Assembly: GCF_020991085.1 (NCBI RefSeq)
Contig: NZ_CP087719.1
Location: 1,756,001 to 1,820,000, forward strand
From: Roseomonas sp. OT10
Lineage (GTDB): Bacteria > Pseudomonadota > Alphaproteobacteria > Acetobacterales > Acetobacteraceae
Length of the DNA: 64,000 nt
Direction of reading: 5' to 3'
Of this stretch, positions 25,564 to 33,529 are shown in pieces. Numbering within the stretch: the first letter of the stretch is position 1; each line of letters opens with the position of its first letter. The position numbers and the translations under genes were made by a program. Under the pieces are notes generated by a model, which saw nothing but the letters and a program-made list of their open reading frames with translations, had not been told where the DNA came from and made no database searches.

Positions 25564-25589
25564 AACGGAGGCCGGCAGGGCGGGGTTGC
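25564..25589 (-). promoter_or_regulatory. EcfG-like promoter for csbD
   Basis: Minus strand: GCAAC, 17 bases, CGTTG. The same one-base variant of the EcfG consensus as before the DUF1328 gene. It lies between the csbD start (25512) and the phyR stop (25616). Confidence 0.6.
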
Positions 25590-25615
25590 GTCGGCGGGCG
25601 CACCCGCCCCGCCGC

Positions 25616-26338
25616 TCAGTCGAGCCGGATGCCGCCGGAGACCGCCTGGTAGGTGGCGATGGCCAGGGCGATCGGCTCGAAGGGCTTGCTGATGATGAAG
25701 GCCGGCTCCAGCCGCTCCGCCGTCAGCAGCCGCTCCGGATAGGCGGTGACGAAGATGACGGGGATGCTCTGCTCGCGCAGGATCCGCTCCACCGCCGAGA
25801 TGCCGTCGCCGCCGGGGCCGAGGTTCACGTCCGCCAGGATGAGCCCGGGGCGCAGGCTGCGCGCCAGTTCCACCGCCTCGGACTCGCCGGAGGCCATGCC
25901 GACGACGCGGTGGCCGCAGCCCTCGACCAACTGGCGGATGTCCATGGCGATGATGGGCTCGTCCTCGATCACCAGCACCTCCGTGGCGGCGGTGGCCTTC
26001 AGCACGGAGCGGGCGGCCTCCAGCTCCCGCCGGGCGTCCTCGGCGGGCAGGCCCACCACCCGGGCGGCGTCGCCCAGCGTCAGATCCTCCAGCGCCGTCA
26101 GCAGCAGGAGCTGGCGCTGGCGGATCGTCATGGGGGAGTCCGCGTCGTCCCCGGCCGCGGCGACCTGCGCGGTCACTCCGGCGTAGAGGGCCAGATGGCC
26201 CGGCACCTGGGGCAGCCCCGCCTTCAGCGCCTCCGCCACCAGCCGGTCGCCGCGTTCCTGTCCGCCTGCCAGCGCCCTGGCATAGCGCCGCGCATAGGGG
26301 AGGGTACGCACCAGCTCCCCCTGCGTCACAGCGTTCAT
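25616..26338 (-). CDS. phyR: PhyR-type response regulator (anti-anti-sigma)
   Basis: 240 residues. The first ~115 mimic an ECF sigma factor (sigma2-like and sigma4-like helices, with LLLLTALEDLTLGDAARVVG), the rest is a receiver domain. Receiver residues: acidic Glu125/Asp126, phospho-acceptor Asp170 (LILADVNLG), Thr198 and Lys218 (IISKPFEP). When phosphorylated, PhyR sequesters NepR and frees EcfG. Divergent from the sigma gene at 26514, completing the general stress response module. Confidence 0.95.
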   Translation of the reverse strand: MNAVTQGELVRTLPYARRYARALAGGQERGDRLVAEALKAGLPQVPGHLALYAGVTAQVAAAGDDADSPMTIRQRQLLLLTALEDLTLGDAARVVGLPAEDARRELEAARSVLKATAATEVLVIEDEPIIAMDIRQLVEGCGHRVVGMASGESEAVELARSLRPGLILADVNLGPGGDGISAVERILREQSIPVIFVTAYPERLLTAERLEPAFIISKPFEPIALAIATYQAVSGGIRLD

Positions 26339-26513
26339 CGTGCTACGTCCTCCTGCGGCGCGGGCCGGAAGGCGCCGGGCCACCATGTTGAAGCCAAGTC
26401 AGAACGGCGTGCGACACGGCGGCTTCGCCCAGGTCGCGCGCCGGCCACCGGAACAGGGCCGGAGAGGGGCAGCCGAAGCAGGATGGCCGCCCTTGTCCCG
26501 GCGAGGAAGCCCA

Positions 26514-27014
26514 TTGGAACAGGACGAAGACTTCAGGGCCGGCCTGGCACGGCTCCTCCCGGATCTGCGTGCCTTCGGACGGTTCCTGTCCCGGGATGCC
26601 GCCGCCGCCGACGACCTCGTTCAGGAAGCGCTCCTTCGGGCACTGCGGGCGGAATCGCAATGGGAACCGGGAACAAGCTTGCGTGGCTGGGCCTTCCGCA
26701 TCCTGCGCAACGTCTTCTACGAGAGCCGGCGCCGCTTCGCGGTCGAGCGGCGGGTGCTGGAGGCCGTGGGGCAGGAGGAGAGCGAGGAGGCACGCCAGCA
26801 CGCCCGCATGGAGGTGGCCGGCCTCGATGCCGCGCTGGCAGTCCTGCCGGTGGAGCAGCGGGAGGCGCTGGTCCTCGTCGGGGCGCTCGGCTTTTCCTAC
26901 GAGGAGGGCGCGCGGGTCATCGGCGTGGCGGAGGGCACGCTGAAGGCGCGGGTCTCCCGGGCCCGGCGGGCCCTGGCCGAGCGCTTCGCACCGGAGAGTG
27001 ACCCGGTGGACTAG
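26514..27014 (+). CDS. ECF RNA polymerase sigma factor, EcfG-like (copy 1)
   Basis: 166 residues from TTG 26514, which has GAGGAAG 5 bases upstream and gives the usual ECF beginning (EDFRAGLARLLPDLRAFGRF). An ATG at 26385 would add 43 low-complexity residues. Region 2 is DAAAADDLVQEALLRALR and WEPGTSLRGWAFRILRNVFY; region 4 is LPVEQREALVLVGALGFSYEE and EGTLKARVSRAR. It is divergent from phyR and directly upstream of a second sigma gene. Confidence 0.88.
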   Translation: MEQDEDFRAGLARLLPDLRAFGRFLSRDAAAADDLVQEALLRALRAESQWEPGTSLRGWAFRILRNVFYESRRRFAVERRVLEAVGQEESEEARQHARMEVAGLDAALAVLPVEQREALVLVGALGFSYEEGARVIGVAEGTLKARVSRARRALAERFAPESDPVD

Positions 27015-27137
27015 ACATGCGATAATGGAATGTCTGATATGCGATATAAGGCGAGGGCCGCGGCAACGGTTTTTCGGGGTCGTTCATTGATCCCCCGAAA
27101 GCCGGAACCATCCGGCCCAGGCACAGGAGCCCGCCAC

Positions 27138-27785
27138 GTGACTCAGACGGCCCAGATCGATCGTCCCGCCACTGCCGAAGAGGGCTTCGACTTCCACAAG
27201 CTGCTGGCTTCCACCCTGCCGCGGCTGCGCGTCCAGGCGCTGGCGCTGACCCGCAACCGCGCCGACGCCGACGATCTGGTCCAGTCCGCCGTCACCTCCG
27301 CCCTGGCCGCGAAGGAGTCCTTCACCCCTGGCACCAATTTCGGCGCCTGGATGTTCCGCATCCTCCGCAACCGCTTCATCTCCGACATCCGCCGCCGCCG
27401 CGAGACGGTCGACCTGGACGACGTGCCGAGCGGGGCGTTTGCCCGCCCGGGGGCGCAGGAGGACAGCTTGGTGATGCGCGAGCTGCGCATCCACATGGCC
27501 CGGCTGCCCGAGGAGCAGCGCACGGCGCTGGTCATGGTGACCGTGCAGGGCATGTCCTACGAGGAAGTGGCCGAGGCGATGAACTGCGCGGTCGGCACCG
27601 CCAAGTGCCGCGTCTTCCGCGCCCGGCAGACCCTGCAGCGTTGGCTGATGGGCGAGGAGCGTAGCGGTGCGCGCAAGGCAGCCCGCGAGCGCAAGGAGGC
27701 TTCCGCCGCGGCCCGTTCTGCCCGTACGATGCGTGCCGCCGGCCGCGCCGGCGACGAGGGAGACCGGGCAACCCTTTCGGCTTGA
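27138..27785 (+). CDS. ecfG: ECF sigma factor EcfG (general stress response, copy 2)
   Basis: 215 residues from GTG 27138 (AGGAG 8 bases before). Region 2: RNRADADDLVQSAVTSALA, FGAWMFRILRNRFISDIRRR; region 4: LPEEQRTALVMVTVQGMSYEEVAEAMNCAVGTAKCRVFRAR. The C-terminus is an Ala/Arg/Lys-rich tail of about 45 residues, longer than typical. The nepR gene follows at once, so this copy is the likely NepR client. About half identical to copy 1 in the sigma regions by eye. Confidence 0.93.
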   Translation: MTQTAQIDRPATAEEGFDFHKLLASTLPRLRVQALALTRNRADADDLVQSAVTSALAAKESFTPGTNFGAWMFRILRNRFISDIRRRRETVDLDDVPSGAFARPGAQEDSLVMRELRIHMARLPEEQRTALVMVTVQGMSYEEVAEAMNCAVGTAKCRVFRARQTLQRWLMGEERSGARKAARERKEASAAARSARTMRAAGRAGDEGDRATLSA

Positions 27786-27817
27786 TGGACGGCAAACCAG
27801 ACAAGAGGGGACGTCCC

Positions 27818-27991
27818 ATGCCGGTCGAGGGCACGGGAGCGGGCGGGGGGCGCGCTTCAAAAAGCGCGCCCGATGCTGCTTTCAACCTTTGGCTCCAGCG
27901 CGGGCTCCACGCCATCTATGACGATGTGGCCCGCGAGCCCGTGCCCGAGGAACTGCTTCGACTGATCGAGCAGGATCGCAGCAAGTCATGA
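27818..27991 (+). CDS. nepR: NepR family anti-sigma factor
   Basis: 57 residues from ATG 27818 (AAGAGGGG 7 bases before). An ATG at 27785 that touches the sigma stop (TGATG) would add 11 residues. The core FNLWLQRGLHAIYDDVAREP with VPEELLRLIEQ is the NepR signature that binds EcfG and PhyR. Gene order ecfG-nepR-kinase and the ATGA overlap with the kinase start show tight coupling. Confidence 0.92.
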   Translation: MPVEGTGAGGGRASKSAPDAAFNLWLQRGLHAIYDDVAREPVPEELLRLIEQDRSKS

Positions 27992-29742
27992 AGCCAGCTG
28001 GCCTCGCGCAACGCGCGAGGCGGATGGCGAGGTCACTCGGTGGCATTCGCGGACGGATGATCGCGCTGCTGTTCGCGGCCGGTATCCCCGTTCTTGTGAT
28101 TGCGATCGGCAACGCGCTGCAAAGCCGGGACATCGCGTTGCGCGAAGGCATGCAGCGGTTGCTGTCCGCGCGTGAGGTCGCGACCACCCAGGTCGCGGGC
28201 GCGCTGGAAAACCTCGATATCGTCATGCGTACCCTGGCCCGGACCCAGCCCGTCCTCGGCCTAGACGGCGACGGTTGCGCCGAGATCCTGCGTCGCGTCC
28301 TCGACATGCAGCCCGGCCGCTACGGGAATCTCTGGGTCATCGACGTCGGCGGCACGCGCCGCTGCTCGGGCCTGCCGGGCGAGGTGCAGATCCCGCCTCC
28401 CGAATCGTTGCAGTGGCAACGGCCTCTCGTCGCGGGAGAGCTGGCCGTGGGTTTCTTCCTGACGGGCGGCGCCACGGGCCCGACCCTGCTGCCCTTCGCG
28501 GTGCCGCTGGACGCAACCCAGCTTCCGCGGCGTAGCCTGGGCGGCACGCTGATCGTCGAATCCCTGGCGCCGGCCGCATCGCGTCAGGCCGGCGGGGTCC
28601 AGGCCTGGCTGACCGATCGCCGCTCGACCATCATCTCCCTGGGCGGAACCCTGCCCGCCCGCCGCCCGGACCCCCGGAGCCTCGGCAAGGCGATCCGCGG
28701 GGAGGGCGTGGTGCAGGGGCAGGCGGTGAATGGCGAGGACATGGCCTACGCCGCCTCGGCCCTGGGGTCGGAACTGCACCTGGTGGTGGGGATGCCCTAC
28801 GCGCCGGTGCGGGAGGCAGCCTGGGCGGTCCTCCTGCAACGGCTCGCGGAGCTCGCGGCGTTCCTCGTCGTCTGCCTGGCGGCCATCATCATCGGGGCGG
28901 ACCTCGCCATGGTGCGTCCGCTGCGGTCGCTGGCCGAGCGGGTCCAGCGTTGGCGTTCGGGCGTGGTGTTCGAGCGCCCGCCCTCCACCACTGAGCCACG
29001 CGAGGTCATCGAGCTGGAGAAGGCCTTCGACCAGGTCGTCCGCGCCCTGGAGGCGCGGGAGGGCGAGCTTCGCACGGCGCTGGACCATAGCGACGCGCTG
29101 ATGGCCGAGATCCATCACCGGGTGAAGAACAACCTCCAGGTCGTCTCCTCCCTGCTGAACCTCCAGGGCAACCGCATCGCCGATCCGGCGGCGCAGAACG
29201 AGTTCCGCGCGGCACGCAACAGGGTGCGCGCGCTGGCCACGCTGCACCGGCACCTCTACCTGCAGCAATCCTTCGAATCGATCACGCTGCGTCCCTTCCT
29301 GGACGAGCTGGCGGCGCAGCAGTTCAGCTCCCAGGGGGAGGCGCCGGGCGAACGGCTGGCGCTGCGGATCGAGGCGGAGGATCTCGTCATCTCCACCGAC
29401 CAGGCCGTCTCCATCGCCCTTCTGCTGACGGAGACCGTGGGCAATGCCGTCGCCCATGCCTTCCCCGACGACCGCACCGGCACGGTCACGGTGGCGATGC
29501 GCCGCGAGGGCGCGGAGGCGATCCTGACCGTGACGGATGACGGCATCGGCCTGCCCGTGGCGACGCCCCCCACCTCGCTGGGGCTGGGACTGCAGCTGCT
29601 CGACGGCTTCGCGCGGCAACTGGGTGGCCGGCTCGCGCGCGGCCCGGGGCCGGGAACATCGTGGATCGTGCGCTTCCCATTGCGCGAACGCGCGGAGGCG
29701 CGGCACCCTGGCGCTTCCCCCCGCGCCACGAAGATCGCCTGA
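27988..29742 (+). CDS. HisKA_2 sensor histidine kinase (PhyK-like)
   Basis: 584 residues. A membrane helix at about 24-45, an extracytoplasmic sensor of ~240 residues and a second helix (LAAFLVVCLAAIIIGADLA) near 290-310, followed by a HAMP-like linker. The HisKA_2 box is MAEIHHRVKNNLQVVSSLL with the phospho-acceptor His near residue 376. The HATPase domain has ETVGNAVAHAFP, VTDDGIGLP and GLGLQLLDGFA. Position after nepR and family make it the probable kinase for PhyR; signal unknown. Confidence 0.93.
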   Translation: MKPAGLAQRARRMARSLGGIRGRMIALLFAAGIPVLVIAIGNALQSRDIALREGMQRLLSAREVATTQVAGALENLDIVMRTLARTQPVLGLDGDGCAEILRRVLDMQPGRYGNLWVIDVGGTRRCSGLPGEVQIPPPESLQWQRPLVAGELAVGFFLTGGATGPTLLPFAVPLDATQLPRRSLGGTLIVESLAPAASRQAGGVQAWLTDRRSTIISLGGTLPARRPDPRSLGKAIRGEGVVQGQAVNGEDMAYAASALGSELHLVVGMPYAPVREAAWAVLLQRLAELAAFLVVCLAAIIIGADLAMVRPLRSLAERVQRWRSGVVFERPPSTTEPREVIELEKAFDQVVRALEAREGELRTALDHSDALMAEIHHRVKNNLQVVSSLLNLQGNRIADPAAQNEFRAARNRVRALATLHRHLYLQQSFESITLRPFLDELAAQQFSSQGEAPGERLALRIEAEDLVISTDQAVSIALLLTETVGNAVAHAFPDDRTGTVTVAMRREGAEAILTVTDDGIGLPVATPPTSLGLGLQLLDGFARQLGGRLARGPGPGTSWIVRFPLRERAEARHPGASPRATKIA

Positions 29743-29811
29743 GACCGCGCCGCCCCGGACCGGATTCCTGGCGGGAATGCCACGGTCGGGTGCGCGGGAA
29801 GGCAGGCAGGA

Positions 29812-29836
29812 GCAACCGCGTGTCACAGGTCGCGTT
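29812..29836 (+). promoter_or_regulatory. EcfG-like promoter for the DUF883/YqjE-like pair
   Basis: GCAAC at 29812-29816, 16 bases, CGTTG from 29833. The -10 part ends 34 bases before the ATG at 29871. Third copy of the same one-base variant within 5 kb. Confidence 0.6.
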
Positions 29837-29870
29837 GCGACTGCGCCCAACGGCTTCGAGGAGAACACGC

Positions 29871-30152
29871 ATGTCCGGCCAGAGCGAGGCGCGTCAGTTC
29901 GTTTCAGACACCGCCGACGACGCCCGCGCGCAGATCGAGGAGCTGCGCCGCAAGGTAGAGTCTCTGCTGGCCGAGCGCTCGACGTCGCTCTCCCGCGCCG
30001 TCGACAAGGCGGAGGTCTATGCGGGCACCGTCGCTGACAAGGCGCAGCGCGGCTACGACGAGGTCCAGGACCGCGTCCGCGAGCGTCCGGGGTCCTCCCT
30101 CCTGATCGCAGCGGCCGTGGGATTCGTCCTCGGCCGCCTCCTGGGGCGCTGA
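29871..30152 (+). CDS. DUF883 (ElaB/YqjD-like) membrane-anchored protein
   Basis: 93 residues from ATG with GAGGAGAA upstream. A long amphipathic helical part (ADDARAQIEELRRKVESLLA) is followed by one C-terminal helix with small residues (SLLIAAAVGFVLGRLLGR). This is the ElaB/YqjD layout, proteins induced in stationary phase and reported to tether ribosomes to the membrane in E. coli. The next gene is YqjE-like, matching the yqjDE pairing. Confidence 0.88.
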   Translation: MSGQSEARQFVSDTADDARAQIEELRRKVESLLAERSTSLSRAVDKAEVYAGTVADKAQRGYDEVQDRVRERPGSSLLIAAAVGFVLGRLLGR

Positions 30153-30156
30153 GGCG

Positions 30157-30564
30157 ATGCTGCGCGCGCTCCGCCTTGTCGGCATGGCCGCTCAGGCGGA
30201 GAGCCGACGCCTGAAGGTCCAGGCCGGCGCGAAGGTCAGCCAGCTCGGCTTCTATGCCGGCGCCGCGGTCTTCGGCCTCACGGCCTTCATCATGTTCCAC
30301 GTGCTCGGCTACAACGCCGCGCATGCCTGGGTGGGCCCCATCGGCGGCGCGGCGATCGTGCTCGGCGTCGATGTCGTGCTGGCCCTGGTGCTGGCGCTGC
30401 TCGCGTCCCGCGTCAGCGAGCCGCAGGCGGAGATCGAGGCGCGGGCCGTGCGCGACGTGGCCCTGGCCGGCGCGGCCGAGGAGATCTTCCTGGGCGTCGC
30501 CAAGCGCAGCGCGCCCCTCGCCGTCGCGGGCGGGCTGATCCTGACGCTGCTGCGGCGCCGGTGA
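30157..30564 (+). CDS. YqjE-like/phage holin superfamily III membrane protein
   Basis: 135 residues, starting 4 bases after the DUF883 stop. Two membrane segments (FYAGAAVFGLTAFIMFHVLG and GPIGGAAIVLGVDVVLALVL) with a charged tail. The pairing with DUF883 points to the YqjE family. Likely part of the stress regulon through the shared promoter. Role unknown. Confidence 0.78.
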   Translation: MLRALRLVGMAAQAESRRLKVQAGAKVSQLGFYAGAAVFGLTAFIMFHVLGYNAAHAWVGPIGGAAIVLGVDVVLALVLALLASRVSEPQAEIEARAVRDVALAGAAEEIFLGVAKRSAPLAVAGGLILTLLRRR

Positions 30565-30598
30565 TGGCATGGCGGCGGCCGGGAGGCCGTCGCCCGCC

Positions 30599-31429
30599 TC
30601 AGCGCGGCAGTCGGTACACGCGCATCGCCGTGCGCCCCATCACCGCCGTCTGCGCCTCGGCCGGCAGCGGCGCGAGAAGTTCCTCCACCATGCCAACCCA
30701 GTCCGCGTAGCCGGCGGCGAGTTCCAGCACGGGCCAGTCGCTGCCGAACATCAGGCGGTCCGGGCCGAAGGTGTCGAGCAGATGCCCGACCCAGGGCCGC
30801 AGCGCCTCCACCTCGGCCCCCGGCGCGGCTTCCGTCAACAGCCCGGACAGCTTGCAGGCGCAGCGCGCATGCGCGGCCGCCTTCGTGGCGAGCCCGGCCC
30901 AGGGCTGCCATTCGCCCCGGGCGATGGGCGGCTTGCCACCATGGTCCAGCACCACCTGCAGATCCGGGTGACGGTCCAGCAGCCGCAGCATCGCCGGCAT
31001 CTGCGCCGGGCGTACCAGCGCGTCGAAGACCAGGCCCGCCGCCGCCATCTCCCGCAAGGCCGGGTCGAGCGAGGGGCGGGCGAGCCAGTCGGGGTCGGGC
31101 AGGTCGTGCGCCATGGGGCGCAGACCGACGAGCTTCGGCTCGGCCGCCAGGGCCGCCACGCGCCCGGCCGCCATCGGCCCTTCCAGCTCCGTCCACCCGA
31201 CCACGCCCAGCACCGTCGGCTCGTCGCGCGCCAGGTCCAGCAGCCACCGTGTCTCCGCCTCGGTCGGCGCCGCCTGGACCAGCACCGTGCCGTCCAGGCC
31301 GTGGCGCGCCAGATGCGGCACCAGGTCCTGCGGACCGAAGTCGCGGTGGATGTTGGCCAGGTCCGCCGTCAGCCAGCCGTAGTCGCCGCGCGCCAGCGAC
31401 CAGTAGTGCTGGTGCGCATCGACCCTCAT
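30599..31429 (-). CDS. amidohydrolase 2 family (TIM-barrel lactonase-like) protein
   Basis: 276 residues. Metal motif MRVDAHQHYW at the N-terminus, VVLDHGGKPP, and LMFGSDWPVLEL near the end are typical of amidohydrolase-related lactonases such as L-fuconolactonase. The start overlaps the aldo/keto reductase stop (ATGA). With an aldose-dehydrogenase-like reductase and a DHDPS-type lyase next door, a sugar-lactone hydrolase role is likely but inferred. Confidence 0.9.
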   Translation of the reverse strand: MRVDAHQHYWSLARGDYGWLTADLANIHRDFGPQDLVPHLARHGLDGTVLVQAAPTEAETRWLLDLARDEPTVLGVVGWTELEGPMAAGRVAALAAEPKLVGLRPMAHDLPDPDWLARPSLDPALREMAAAGLVFDALVRPAQMPAMLRLLDRHPDLQVVLDHGGKPPIARGEWQPWAGLATKAAAHARCACKLSGLLTEAAPGAEVEALRPWVGHLLDTFGPDRLMFGSDWPVLELAAGYADWVGMVEELLAPLPAEAQTAVMGRTAMRVYRLPR

Positions 31430-32457
31430 GGCGTAGGCGCCTCTTCGGGCAGCAGGCCTTCTGCCTTCAGCTCGGCCCACAGGGAGGCGGGGACGGGGGC
31501 CTCGAGCGCCGCGACGTTCTGCGCCACCTCCGCTGCGGCGACGGCGCCGACCACCACGCTCGCGACGGCCGGATGCGCCGCGGCGAAATGCAGCGCCGCG
31601 CGGGAGAGGGGGATGCCATGCCGGATGCAGACCGCCTCCAGGCGGCGGACCTTCGCCACCACGGCCTCCGGCGCGCGGGCATAGTTGTAGGCCCCGCCGC
31701 CCGAGGCGCCGGTGGCCAGGATGCCGCTGTTGAACACGCCGCCCAGCATCACGCCGACGCCGCGCGCGGCGCAGAGCGGCAGCAGGTCCCCGGCGGCCGG
31801 CTGTTCCAGCAGCGAGTAGCGCCCGGCGATCAGCACCGCGTCCAGGTCGGCGGCCCGGATTGCCCGCGCCGCCGCCGCCGCATCGTTCACCCCGATCCCG
31901 ACCGCCCGTACCACCCCTTCGTCCCGCAGCCGGAGCAGGGCGGGGAAGACGCCATCCAGCGCCTCCTGCATCCGCCCTTCCCAGCCGGGGCCATGGGTCT
32001 GCGGGTCGAGGTCGTGCACCAGCACGATGTCGAGCCGGTCGGTGCCCAGCCGCAGCAGCGACTGCTCCAGCGAGCGGCGCGCGCCGTCGCCGGAATAGTC
32101 GTAGCGGGCGGCGAAGGGCAGGCCGTTCACGTAGCCGGAGAAGCCGGCCGGCCGGCCGGGCTCCAGCACCCGCCCGACCTTGCTCGACAGCACCACGGAA
32201 TCGCGCGGCACGTCGCGCAGCGCGGTTCCCAGCCGGTGCTCCGCCAGCCCGTGGCCATAGAGCGGGGCCACGTCCAGCAGGGTCAGCCCGGCCGCGAGGG
32301 CGGCACGGGCCGCGCCGATCGCCGTATCCTCGTCCAGCCGGGCGAAGAGGTCGCCCAGCGGCGCCGCGCCGAAGCCCAGGCGGGAGACCGTCAGACCCGA
32401 GCGGCCGAAGGGGCGCGGGTCGGCCGCCCGCCAGCCGCGCGGGGGGGCGGCCCGCAT
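31426..32457 (-). CDS. aldo/keto reductase (aldose 1-dehydrogenase-like)
   Basis: 343 residues from ATG 32457. The AKR tetrad is visible: Asp and Tyr in LLDVAPLYGHGLAEHRLG, Lys in VLSSKVGR, His in DIVLVHDLD. The start FGRSGLTVSRLGFGAAPLG and the overall pattern resemble D-threo-aldose 1-dehydrogenase/L-fucose dehydrogenase, which oxidise aldoses to lactones. Lies 7 bases after the DHDPS-like gene and is coupled to the amidohydrolase. Confidence 0.9.
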   Translation of the reverse strand: MRAAPPRGWRAADPRPFGRSGLTVSRLGFGAAPLGDLFARLDEDTAIGAARAALAAGLTLLDVAPLYGHGLAEHRLGTALRDVPRDSVVLSSKVGRVLEPGRPAGFSGYVNGLPFAARYDYSGDGARRSLEQSLLRLGTDRLDIVLVHDLDPQTHGPGWEGRMQEALDGVFPALLRLRDEGVVRAVGIGVNDAAAAARAIRAADLDAVLIAGRYSLLEQPAAGDLLPLCAARGVGVMLGGVFNSGILATGASGGGAYNYARAPEAVVAKVRRLEAVCIRHGIPLSRAALHFAAAHPAVASVVVGAVAAAEVAQNVAALEAPVPASLWAELKAEGLLPEEAPTP

Positions 32458-32464
32458 GGCGGCG

Positions 32465-33367
32465 TCAGGCAGCGCGGGCGGCGAGGAGGCCATCGAGCAT
32501 CCCGCCCAGGCGCCGGACGGCCGCCTCGTCCAGCGGCGCCAGCGGGGCACGGGTGCGGACCCAGTCCGCCTCGCCCGTGCGATGGGCGATGCCGGCCTTG
32601 ATCGCCGGGATGACGGGGAAGGCGAGGAAGACGCCCACCAGCTCCGCGATGCGCGGCTCGTCGCGGCCCTCGCGCACGGCCGGGCCGATCAGCTCGGGGG
32701 CGATGTTGGCCATGCCGCAGATCGTGCCCGACCCGCCGAGGCGGAAGGCGCGGGCGAGGAGGCGCTCGTCGCCGAACAGGAGCTGGAGGTCGCGATGGGT
32801 GGAGAGCAGCGCCTCGGCGTTCGACCAGTCGCCGGAGCTGTCCTTCACCCCCGCCACGGTCCCGGGGAAGGCCGACTTCAGCCGGCCCACCAGGTCGACG
32901 GAGAGCGGCACGCCGGTCATGCCGGGGATATGGTAGAGGTAGACCTTCGTCCGCCCGTGCAGCGGCTTCAGCACCCGGCCGAACCACTCGAACAGCATGT
33001 CGTCCGAGGTCTCGCGGAAGTAGTAGGGCGGGGCGAGCAGCAGGCCGCGGCAGCCGGCGGCGAGCGCCTGCTCCGCCTGGGCGGCCACGTCCTCCTCGCT
33101 GACGGCCAGGATGCCGGCCAGCAGCCGCTCGGGGGCGGGAATCCCCGCCCGGGCCAGGGCGGCGAAGGCCGCCTCGCGCGGGGCCAGGCCGAAGGAGCTG
33201 CCCTCGCCCGTGGTGCCGAACAGGGTCAGGCTGTCGCAGCCCTGGTCGAGGCACCAGCGGGCCTGGGCGGTCAGCCGGGGCAGATCGATCGCCCCGTCCT
33301 CCTGCACCGGGGTGGCGATGGCGCAGCCCAGGCCGAAGCGGGGCGGTTGCTGCTGGCTGTCGGACAT
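32465..33367 (-). CDS. dihydrodipicolinate synthase/N-acetylneuraminate lyase family protein
   Basis: 300 residues. A class I aldolase TIM barrel. The GTTGEGSSF motif binds the 2-oxo acid, Tyr is in VYLYHIPGMTG, and the Schiff-base Lys is in TVAGVKDSSGDW. True DapA is less likely because of the catabolic neighbours; a 2-keto-3-deoxy-sugar-acid aldolase fits better. First gene of a three-gene minus-strand operon. Confidence 0.9.
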   Translation of the reverse strand: MSDSQQQPPRFGLGCAIATPVQEDGAIDLPRLTAQARWCLDQGCDSLTLFGTTGEGSSFGLAPREAAFAALARAGIPAPERLLAGILAVSEEDVAAQAEQALAAGCRGLLLAPPYYFRETSDDMLFEWFGRVLKPLHGRTKVYLYHIPGMTGVPLSVDLVGRLKSAFPGTVAGVKDSSGDWSNAEALLSTHRDLQLLFGDERLLARAFRLGGSGTICGMANIAPELIGPAVREGRDEPRIAELVGVFLAFPVIPAIKAGIAHRTGEADWVRTRAPLAPLDEAAVRRLGGMLDGLLAARAA

Positions 33368-33529
33368 GATCGACGTTCTCCCTCGGTCCGGGAGCGTAGC
33401 AGGCCGCCCCGCGGTCGCCCAGGCGCAGCGGCCGGGTTTGACCGTGGCGCGGCCGCCATCAAGGATGCCGCCGCGACGGCGCCCCGCCAGCAAGGGTGGA
33501 GCCGCGACGATCGGGAATGGAGACAGCGC

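Noticed and set aside
26385-26513. ATG 26385 as the start of the first sigma factor
   Set aside because: It would add 43 low-complexity residues before the ECF fold. TTG 26514 has a strong ribosome site at the right distance. The ATG is kept as an alternative.
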